Assembly (NCBI GenBank): GCA_009733575.1 | Contig: ML770018.1 | Coordinates: forward strand, 3,642-25,002 | From: Gymnopus androsaceus JB14 | Taxonomy: Eukaryota; Basidiomycota; Agaricomycetes; Agaricales; Omphalotaceae | DNA length: 21,361 nucleotides | Direction of reading: 5' to 3' | In this document: positions 10,063 to 18,900 of the stretch, piece by piece | Position numbering within the stretch: position 1 is the first letter of the stretch | How the letters are laid out: the number at the start of each line of letters is the position of its first letter | The notes under the pieces: generated by a model | Seen by the model: only the letters and a program-made list of their open reading frames with translations | Told to the model about the DNA's origin: nothing | The model's database searches: none | Position numbers and translations under genes: made by a program

Positions 10063-11130
10063 CAAAAAATCATAAAAAATGTCGAAAATATTCAGGGATG
10101 CATTGATGCATACTGGCACTCAATTTGCATATGGTACAGGATCTTTTGCAAAATATCTCGATCACACTATACTGGGGGCACGTACCCGGCCTCTGTCACC
10201 TACTTTCCCACAAAAAAAACCAAAAAAAATAGGTTACTGGGCTTGATAAATCATGAAAAAATCGTGAAAAACCTCGAAAATATTCAGGGGTGCATTGATG
10301 CACACCAGCTTAATTTAAATACGGTACAGGATCTTTTGCAAAATATCTTGATCACACTATACTGGGGGGCATGTACCCGGCCTCTGTCACTCACTTTCCC
10401 ACGAAAAAAAACCAAAAAAAAAATAGGTTACTGGGCTTGATAAATCATGAAAAAATCATGAAAAACCTCGAAAATATTCAGGGGTGCATTGATGCACACC
10501 ATTGCTTGATTTAAATATGGTACAGGATCTTTTGCAAAACATCTTGATCACACTATATTGAGGGGCACATACCTGGCATCTGGCACTTATTTTCCTGCGA
10601 AGAAAACAAAAACATAGGTTACTGGGCTTGATAAATCATGATAAATATCAAAGATATTCAGGGGTACATTGATGCACACCAGTACTTGATTTACATATGG
10701 TACAGGATCTTTTGCAAAACATCTTGATCACACTATATTGAAGGCCACATACCTGGCATCTGGCACTTATTTTCCTGTGAAAAAAACAAAAACATAGGTT
10801 ACTGGGCTTGATAAATCATGATAAATATCGAAGATATTCAGGGGTGCATTGATGCACACCAGTGCTTAATTCAAATATGGTACAGGATCACCTGTAAAAG
10901 ATTTTGATCATACTATATTGGGGGGCCATACCTGGCACTTATTTTCCCATCAAAAAAAAAACAACAAAAACCTGTTACTAGCTCTAGGCTTGATAAATCA
11001 TGAAAGAATCATGAAAAATCTCGAAAATATTTGGGGGTGCATTGGTGCACACCAATCATTAGTTTACATATAGTACAGGATCTTTTGCAAAAGATCTTGA
11101 TCATACTATATTGGGGGCACATACCTGAAG
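10062..11130 (+). repeat. Left satellite array, six units of about 180-194 bp
   Basis: The marker TTCAGGG(G/A)TGCATTGATGCA occurs at 10091, 10283, 10477, 10657 (one base altered) and 10837, and as TTGGGGGTGC at 11031. The spacings are 192, 194, 180, 180 and 194. Each unit also carries GGTACAGGATCTTTTGC, a GATCACACTATA block and an A-rich stretch before GGTTACTGGGCTTGATAAA. Outer units are most alike and inner ones diverge. Confidence 0.9.
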
Positions 11131-11640
11131 TCCCACAGTATATCCTGGGTGAAGTTTGATTGTCAGATTATAGATTTGCATTTGGATGATTGTTTTGTAA
11201 ATTTCTCATTCACAAATGTGGATACATTCATGAATACTTTAGGAAAAAAGAACTGGATATAGGTAATATGATGTACTAAGGAGAGGGCAGTTAAGCATAT
11301 GTAAAGAACCATACAACATGTGGCCCACTGAATATTGAGATCTTCCAATGTTGGTGCTACTTCTGGGGTAAAATAGGGTATCTCAAACATTGCCTTCACA
11401 TTTAGTTTTCTTTTACTTTGCCTGCTGCACAGTGTTTTATGGTTCACAGTAAAGCACTGCTTTACAGTTATTAGTACAACTGTACAATCATGATATGACT
11501 ACAGCCAATATGTATATGGTGACAGTTTATGGTTATGGCAAGCAGCCCTGCTGCAGTTTGGCATTCAGATGATGATTCACACAAATGGAAATTCACTATA
11601 CAAATCTCGAATGTGGATATAGTACTATATTCATGAGTAT
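11131..11640. other. Inner left half of palindrome, no gene seen
   Basis: This unique AT-rich stretch follows the last satellite unit. A 94-residue minus-strand open frame (11163-11447) has no recognisable domain and no supporting signals, so I do not call it a gene. Nothing else is recognised. Confidence 0.5.
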
Positions 11641-12160
11641 TCACAAACATTACTCATCTCTAGAGTACTCCGAGCTAATAACTCAATAGTACTAGTAAGT
11701 GACACTAATAACTTGGAGTTACTAGTTTACTTACTAGTAATTTGTACAGGTAACTCGGAGTTACTAGGACTAACAATATTAGTTACTACTGGTAAAGTAA
11801 GTAAGCATTAGTAGCTCCAAGCTTCTACTTCTTGGCACTACAACTATGGTAGTACTCATAACTGAGTTATATCAGTATTCATAGCCTGGGTACTACTATG
11901 CCACCAAGTTATGACACCTTACTGATTCAGAGTCATAACTAACTCAGTGGTAGTAGTAATGAGTTATAAGTACTGTTATACTAGTAATAATCTCGGAGCT
12001 ACTACAGCAGTATACCTAATTAATACTTTACTACTAATAGTAACTACTGACTCTGAGTCAGTAGCACAGTGATGCTAGTTATACTAATTGCTAGTAGGTC
12101 AGTATTTGGTACTAGATAGTTGATTTACTGTTACCAATTACTACTACTATACAATGTTGA
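11640..12160. repeat. AT-rich core of short ACTAGT / AGTTACT palindromes
   Basis: About 500 bp consist largely of scrambled short words such as ACTAGT, TAGTAACT, AACTCGGAGTTACTAG and TACTACT in both orientations. The segment spans the centre of the giant palindrome. It has no coding capacity and would form many small cruciforms. Confidence 0.75.
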
Positions 12161-12540
12161 TTGATACACCATACCTTTTGACTGTGATCCTCAGAACAAA
12201 TTTTGAATTGATCACTGCATAGTACAGCTGTGTGACCCAAGTAAAACTTTCCACTCAGGGTCCCAAGATTGCTATTTTAGGACACTTTTGGGGGAGTTAG
12301 TATCAAACAGATTTGCTTCAAGTTTTTTTTGCCTCACTGTAGACCCTCTGTGACCCAATCAAAACTGGTATAGTACTTCCTTACAAGTGCTAATAGTCAG
12401 GGATCCACATTGTCAACCCATAAGATATGGCTTACGATTACATAACCATACTGGAAAATGGTGTACAAAAGGATAATTTTAAGGTTATATCATACAGTTG
12501 TCGTACAAGTACCCATACAGTTAGACTTTGTGCTAGTGGC
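12161..12540. other. Inner right half of palindrome, no gene seen
   Basis: AT-rich sequence without recognisable genes. TGTGACCCAA(G/T) occurs twice (near 12232 and 12350). It leads into the degenerate satellite units of the right arm. Confidence 0.4.
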
Positions 12541-13385
12541 ACACCCATCCCTCTGAATATTTCGTGTATTTTCATGATTATTTAACTTCGCTCAGAGCCC
12601 AGTACCAGGGCTTATTCTTACTTTTATTTCTCAACTGGAAAATAAGTGCAGGACGGTCGCATATGGTGCGGCTCCCAAGGTATACGTATGATCACAATCC
12701 TTGGCAAGGAAATGCGCCTGCTACCAGGTATGGTTAAATTAAGTACTGGTGCTGCATCAATGTACCGCCCTTGAAAATTTTTGTAGCGTATTTTTTATCA
12801 TGATTTACAGGTTCCTCATTTGTCATAACCTATGTTTTGTTTTCTTTCACAGGAGAACTTAAGTGCAGATGCCAGGTATGTGCCCTCAATATAGTGTGAT
12901 CAAGATGTTTTGCAAAAGATCCTGTACCATATTTAAATCAAGCAATGGTGTGCATCAATGCACCCCTGAATATTTTCGAGGTTTTTCATGATTTTTTCAT
13001 GATTTATTAAGCCCAGTAACCTATTTTTTTTTTGGTTTTTTTTTCGTGGGAAAGTGAGTGACAGAGGCCGGGTACATGCCCCCAGTATAGTGTGATCAAG
13101 ATATTTTGCAAAAGATCCTGTACCGTATTTAAATTAAGCTGGTGTGCATCAATGCACCCCTGAATATTTTCGAGGTTTTTCATGATTTTTTCATGATTTA
13201 TCAAGCCCAGTAACCTATTTTTTTTTGGTTTTTTTTGTGGGAAAGTAGGTGACAGAGGCCGGGTACGTGCCCCTTAGTATAGTGTGATCAAGATATTTTG
13301 CAAAAGATCCTGTACCATATGCAAATTGAGTGCCAGTATGCATCATGCATCCCTGAATATTTTCGACATTTTTTATGATTTTTTG
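12540..13385 (-). repeat. Right satellite array, five units, inner two degenerate
   Basis: These are the reverse-complement equivalents of the left units. The marker CCCTGAATATTTTCG lies near 13351, 13158 and 12964. Degenerate forms lie near 12771 and 12553. Spacings are about 193, 194, 193 and 218. The outer units match the left array closely, while the inner two are recognisable only in part. Confidence 0.85.
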
Positions 13386-13798
13386 AAGATTTATGCAGCC
13401 TAATGACCGACTTTTTTCGGGAAATTAGCGCCCATAAGCGCCCAATGACATGGTTGCCGGTGGGCGGGCATGCGCACAAATCCCGCCACTTTTGACAATA
13501 GCATTAACAATGCCAAATATTTGGCAAAAGAGCCAGAAGCTAGTTAATATGCCAAATATTTAGCAAAACAAGCAAATAAGCGCCCTGGGAAGGGTGGAAA
13601 CGGAATCCACAAGTTTGCCGTTGTGCCGATCAAATGGCAGCAGCACCCGAGGATGATCCACCCCCTATCAGAATATTTGGCAAATAGTGTCCTGGGGCAA
13701 TTTTTTTTTTTCTTTGATTTTATTGGGTCAAATTGCAAAACGTTCCCCGACACTTATCGGGATATTTGGCAAAGGCTTAGTGGAATCAGCTGCCCGCT
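13385..13798 (-). repeat. Terminal domain copy 2
   Basis: Reverse complement of the terminal domain. It reaches about 30 bases further out than copy 1, to CAGCTGATTCCACTAAGCC read inward. It matches copy 3 (14845 onward) base for base wherever compared, including an 11-base A/T run and this extra terminal piece. The last codons of the coiled-coil gene run into it. Confidence 0.85.
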
Positions 13799-14850
13799 GT
13801 CCATTCCAGTGAGTTCGTGACTCGGTCCTGAGCATTTTGACCATCGAAGAGGAGTAGGAGCTGAGTCGTCGAATAGATTATCAACTGCCTCATCACCTCC
13901 GTCAAAAGGATTAAATCCTTCATTGGGTCCAGCTCCGAAAAGCGAATGCTCCGGATGCTCCCCCAACTGCTCAGGTACTTTGTGCTCTCGCTCTCGACGG
14001 CTACGCTTCTGCTCCATCTGCTCCTGCTCGAGACGTTCCTGTTCACGAAGCTCCTGTTTCGCGCGTTCGTATTCAGCACGTTCCTGTGCGGCACGTTCCT
14101 GTGCGGCACGTTCCTGCTCAGCATATTCCTGCTCGCGATGGCGTTCACGTTCGAAACGATTTGCTTCCTCGCGTTGTTGTTCCTTGATGAACTTCTGTTG
14201 CACTCTGAGGTCCTTCTTTTCCTCCCGTTTGTCTGATTCTTCTTGACGGCGCTGCTGCACTCGACGCTGTTGTTCGACAGAGTGCTGCTTCTCTATGATC
14301 TCGCCATAACATCGTTCGCATTCCACTAGATACTGCAGAACAGCCGCCCTGTGTTCGTGTTGGCGCATGTATAAAGCCTCTTGAGTCTCCACGAACTTCC
14401 GCAGGTTCTCCTTCTCATTGTAGCCCTCTGGGTAATCCTTGGACTTCTGAAGGAGCACCTCAAGCTGATCGTCACTTCCGAATCGCTCCTGATAATCAGG
14501 GGAAGGGATCTGGCGTGCGTTAGGCATCACAAGGCAACGCAAAAGTTCAACAGTGTGCTGTTCTGTGGCCTTGTAACCTTTCGGATCTGCAATGAAGGCC
14601 CACATTGCCATCTGGAAAGTACCAATCTCAAGGTCTGGAGGGTTTCCAGCCTCATATAGATCAGTCATACACCCGAAATCCTTGACCAAGCTTTTGTGGT
14701 TGGTAACCCGAGCTAGAGCTTCAACTTCATACCAGAATCGCTCTTCGATGAGTTGTGAAACTCTGGGGTACTCGACTCTGGCCTTGAATAGATACTCTCG
14801 AGCAATACGAGTGACCGTATCAGCGTATCCCACACGTGCGTTCAGAACTT
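13766..14850 (-). CDS. Coiled-coil protein of unknown function between repeat copies
   Basis: One open frame on the minus strand encodes about 360 residues. The first 190 or so look globular, with ERFWYEVEALARVTNHKSLV and IGTFQMAMWAFIADPKGYKA. A long charged coiled coil follows, rich in Arg, Gln and Glu, including the short tandem repeat AQERAAQERAEYERAKQEL. The C-terminal part is acidic with GFNPFDGGDEAVDNLFDD. The open frame continues upstream of the GTG-type start at 14833 to about 14850 (NQLTLEVLNAR), so the true start or an upstream exon is missing. The last residues, ending at 13754, are read from the repeat. Flanking by identical inverted repeats suggests a captured or cut-off gene, possibly the displaced 3' part of the 8882 gene. 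No catalytic domain is recognised. Confidence 0.55.
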
Positions 14851-15347
14851 CGAGAGTCAGCTGATTCCACTAAGCCTTTGCCAAATATCCCGATAAGTGT
14901 CGGGGAACGTTTTGCAATTTGACCCAATAAAATCAAAGAAAAAAAAAAATTGCCCCAGGACACTATTTGCCAAATATTCTGATAGGGGGTGGATCATCCT
15001 CGGGTGCTGCTGCCATTTGATCGGCACAACGGCAAACTTGTGGATTCCGTTTCCACCCTTCCCAGGGCGCTTATTTGCTTGTTTTGCTAAATATTTGGCA
15101 TATTAACTAGCTTCTGGCTCTTTTGCCAAATATTTGGCATTGTTAATGCTATTGTCAAAAGTGGCGGGATTTGTGCGCATGCCCGCCCACCGGCAACCAT
15201 GTCATTGGGCGCTTATGGGCGCTAATTTCCCGAAAAAAGTCGGTCATTAGGCTGCATAAATCTTCAAAAAATCATAAAAAATGTCGAAAATATTCAGGGA
15301 TGCATTGATGCATACTGGCACTCAATTTGCATATGGTACAGGATCTT
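14845..15347 (+). repeat. Terminal domain copy 3 and start of first satellite unit, interrupted
   Basis: It begins with CAGCTGATTCCACTAAGCC at 14845 and follows the same order as copies 1 and 2 up to GGTACAGGATCTT at 15347. There the MULE starts. The sequence resumes after the element at 21276, so this copy was the insertion target. Confidence 0.92.
15339..15347. repeat. Left 9-bp target-site duplication of the MULE
   Basis: CAGGATCTT directly precedes the left terminal inverted repeat. The same nine bases follow the right end at 21276-21284. Uninterrupted copies (near 10136 and 13311, inverted) have this sequence only once. Nine bases is the typical Mutator duplication length. Confidence 0.95.
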
Positions 15348-15389
15348 GGAAAAATCTATTGGGAAACCCCCTTTCTAAGAGAAACCCCC
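15348..15389 (+). repeat. Left terminal inverted repeat of the MULE
   Basis: 42 bp beginning GGAAAAATCTATTGGGAAAC. It pairs with 21235-21275, with two substitutions and one one-base gap. The motif GAGAAACC recurs here and again just inside (near 15391 and 15410), possibly as transposase binding sites. Confidence 0.93.
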
Positions 15390-15439
15390 CTCGGAGAAAC
15401 CCATGACTATCGAGAAACCCGGTTTCTGCCGGTCATGGC

Positions 15440-15905
15440 TCGGCTTCCCATCACCGGCTGCACGCTACCGTGTTTGTTGATTCTTCCTCTTCCTATCATC
15501 TTCGGAACTTGCATTATCCTGCTGCCCCTCAAGCGGCAAATTCTGCAGAAGATGGAATTGGGTCCCAAGGTGTGCTACAATGTTCCTCCTTTCCTCTATT
15601 TCCTTGTACTGTACAATTCTCTGCCTGCTACCCCAGACTTGGCGGAGGCAGGTGCTAGATGCTATGGCTGAAGGCATTTTATACTTGTTATTATTCTATT
15701 GCTTCAAACCTGCATGCTAATAAGCCTTGTTCAGGTGGCCATTCCGCCCGCACCCATCTGCATTGCCATTTTCGATTCCTTTGCCGCTATCAACTCTTTC
15801 TGGCCATATTTCACAGCCGTGACCCCAAATCTAAAGTTTTCGGGCATTATTGCGCACGCTCATAAACCTTTGACATTCAATTCCATTTCGAGACTCCTCA
15901 ATTAA
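15440..15905 (+). pseudogene. Possible captured gene fragment inside the MULE
   Basis: Plus-strand coding-like pieces occur here: HYPAAPQAANSAEDGIG near 15510-15570, and FDSFAAINSFWPYFTAVTPN to RLLN with a stop at 15903-15905. Splice-like signals lie between them (GTGTGC near 15570, CCCCAG near 15634, TGCTAATAAG with TTCAG near 15735). However, the best splice path does not keep the second piece in its natural-looking frame. It converges with the transposase gene. MULEs are known to capture host gene pieces, but this could also be non-coding 3' flank. No family is recognised. Confidence 0.25.
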
Positions 15906-15990
15906 TAGCTGCTTCTCTGAATTATCGGTAGACGTGGCTAGGAATTATATACATTGGTGCTACTAGTATAGCTACATGAAATCAAATGAA

Positions 15991-18900
15991 TCACTCAGAC
16001 CGTTCACCAAGAAGCTTAGGACAACGAGCACGTGTATGGCCCGGTATACGACATGCTCCACACTTCCGTCCACTTCCTTCAGCATCTGTATGTCGCCCTT
16101 TCCTTGCACCTCCACCCTGCGATGGACCTTCACGTCCAGCTGTGAGTCGTTTGGTACGAGGTCGGCCTTTGTGCTTGATCACGGCTGGATCATGCAGCCG
16201 TTCTGAGCTTTGGAGAGTCTCGCCGCGTTCACTAGTGTCAGATAAATGAGTATAAAAGATTAATAGGAATATCATGATAGCTTGCCGAATTTCATTCAGT
16301 TGATCTACAAGGTCGTCCAAGTCTTCTGCTGTTTGAACACCTGCAAGAAGTGGACGAAGAGCAGCGTGCGCCTCATGATATGCAAGTCGCGCTGGCACGG
16401 TTGCAGTTCTGGGGATCCTTTTATCTCTGGCTTGTTCAAATGGATTGCAGTGCGACAGCATTGGGAGTTCGATGTAGGAGTCCAAGGTTGAAGATCGATC
16501 TACACCCTGATTGAAGGTCACAGGCATGACGGAGCTCATATCAAGGGAAGGATTCTGTAGCCATCTGCATGCAAAAAGGCGTTTAGATGGCGGCTCATGG
16601 ACAAGATAAAGAATACCTGCCGTGCTCTGATAATCCCGATGCTAAATGTCAGTCCCTCAACTTTGGTATAGAGCTGGAAATAATGCCTGCATGGAATACC
16701 CAAGTTAAGGCCCATACAACAGTCGCAAATCACCCGGCCATCCTGAAGCACAATGACATAATGAGTCGCAACACCAGCAAGGCGTTTAACCCGGAATATA
16801 TGGCGAATTTGTAAACCCTGGTTTATGACCAGGCGTATTATCCATTTGGTTGATACATATGCTTTGTCATTAGTAAAATCGTTGAACATATTCTATATAC
16901 CAAGTCAGAAGAAATCGGGAAAAATGAAACAGAATAGATTCACCTGTCCTTCTAAATTTTCCCATTCAAACCCAATCTCATTATTAACTTGTATAGCATA
17001 CTCGGTCTGAAAACATGTTACTATCCTCCAATCTCGTGCTAGAAAAGAAACAACATACCCAGTTTCGCATGCCATTAGGGCGCTGCAATGTGGTAGTAGT
17101 GTAAAACAGACTCTCCTGCATCTCATGGTAGCATGTCTGTAATGCATATGGGCAGGCATGATCGCGTAGAAGAGCCAAGATGGAGGCGAACACTGATTCG
17201 ATACTTTGAGGATGATTTTGGCGAGATGACTAATGAACATTGAGCAGTGGGTTAGTTGGGTGCAATCGATGCAGCAGAAAAAAACGTACATCACGAATGC
17301 GCGCCAAACTCTGGGCTGATTGTCCTGCTGTACGCTCATTCAAGCCATTGAACACTTGGAACAAACTCTTCTTCGGCCCTGTAAATACTTTCAAAACACG
17401 CTGTTCAGATTCTGAACGCCCACTTGTGCGTATCCCCACAGTAAAGCGAACACTTATCCATGCCCAAGCCCACCGGGATCGACAAGGATAAAGTTCTTTT
17501 TCAAGGTAGTCCTTTGCAGATGGATAACGTAGCACCAAACTCTTCCAGAGCTTATCAAATTCTTCAGGAGAAATCGCGCGATATGTTGCCCAGAAGTTGC
17601 GGACAAAATTAGACCATTCCGCACCAAGAAGTAACCTGAGGTTGTCGTAAATATTTCCTTCCAGATGATAGAGACAGTAAACATGGAAAGATTTGGGCAG
17701 AGCATCTCCAACGCTGGCGATCAGACTGGCATGACGATCACTAATGAAGACTTCAGGCTCATCAATGCCATCTCCTGCATTCTGGTCTCCCAGATAGGAT
17801 TGAATTACCCAGGTGTACGTTTCAACATCCTCCGAACGATGGAAGCAGTACCAAATGTTTCTAGAGACGTTATGACCATCAACAATGACACCAGTATTGA
17901 GTGGGTACTGGCAGTTGACTTTATTGTATGTGTTATCATTGATGATAACGTCTCCAAAACGACGTGCTGGCTGAACCTGGAGCGGCGATTGCCAGAATAT
18001 AGCAGTTACCGTCGAAGAATCATCAACGCGAACGTGGTACCTCCATCCAGGATCTGTTCTGTTCTTCTCTTCGAGAGCTCGGATAATAGCATGAACATCA
18101 CCACCGAGAGCTGCAACCTCATCACGGGCTTGCCTCCTGGATGCATTAAGGACATTGCCTATCTGACGAGGTTCCAGCGGATGCCCAACAGATTGAGCAT
18201 TCAAGATCGAAGACAAGTGAGAGCGAGAAAAGGCTGCGCCATTAGCGTTTGCAAGACTACAGATCATCTTCCTCTGTTCCTTAGTTGGCGGCCTTGACGC
18301 TGTACCGCCTTCCGGAATGTAGCGGGCATGGTTATGATCCCATTCAGCAAGCGTAATTCTCCAGAGAGAACCATGACGGCGGACGTTCACATGAGCGGAG
18401 CATCCTGAACGTGCAGATTTTCCAACTCGGAATTCTGCCGGATCAATGTCAGGAAGGTGAGATGAAGTATGCTCTCCATACTGGTGGCACCGAAGCGTAA
18501 GCTTATAAAGGTCCCCGGAGACATCCTTCTTGGACTGTGCACGTCTCCACTTGTACCCGACCTGCTCTTGGTAGGCATATACATCCTTTATGCCATCTTC
18601 TAGAGACTGATAGACCTTTCCAACTGCGATAGGACCTGACACCGATATAGAGTTGTGACCAAGTGCTTTGTGTTCCGAAGATTCTGGTTTCAGATATGGT
18701 ACCGGAGAATGTATCAGAGAACGGATTGGTTGTGATCTCTTCCTACGCTTCCTACGTGGTGAACACTTGGCCCGAGAAGGAGAGAGGCTGGAGTGTTTGG
18801 CCTTGATACATGCAACTGCAGAAGGCGACAAGAGGCTGATTGATGGTGAGCGGTCAGTTTCATGCCTAACACGTATTGAAGGTGATAAGAGAGAAATTGA

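Larger units (their letters stand above)
9682..13790. mobile_element. 4.1-kb giant palindrome with satellite arms (foldback-like element)
   Basis: The left half and the right half are reverse complements about a centre near 11735. Each end has a terminal domain of about 380 bp starting near AAATATCCC(A/G)ATAAGTG. Next come tandem units of about 190 bp, nearly identical in the outer 960 bp and increasingly diverged towards the centre. No transposase or other convincing gene is inside. The left end abuts the decayed 8882 gene and lacks about 30 terminal bases that the right end has. Long arms made of subterminal repeats recall Foldback elements, but satellite spreading by inverted duplication is also possible. 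No target duplication could be defined. Confidence 0.7.

Noticed and set aside
10062..11130. CRISPR-like array
   Set aside because: The units are about 190 bp, directly adjacent without spacers, and the organism is eukaryotic. This is satellite DNA.
11163..11447. A 94-residue minus-strand open frame in the palindrome
   Set aside because: No domain, no splice or start support, and an AT-rich non-coding setting.
13923..14246. Cys/Ser/Arg-rich open frames antisense to the coiled-coil gene
   Set aside because: They are the mirror of the Glu/Gln/Arg-rich coiled coil and show only its repetitive composition.
13385..15347. Long terminal repeats of a retrotransposon
   Set aside because: Copies 2 and 3 are inverted, not direct, and no reverse transcriptase, integrase or primer-binding site lies between them.
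17665..18297. A 210-residue plus-strand open frame
   Set aside because: It lies opposite the MULE catalytic domain, which has clear motifs and splice signals on the minus strand.
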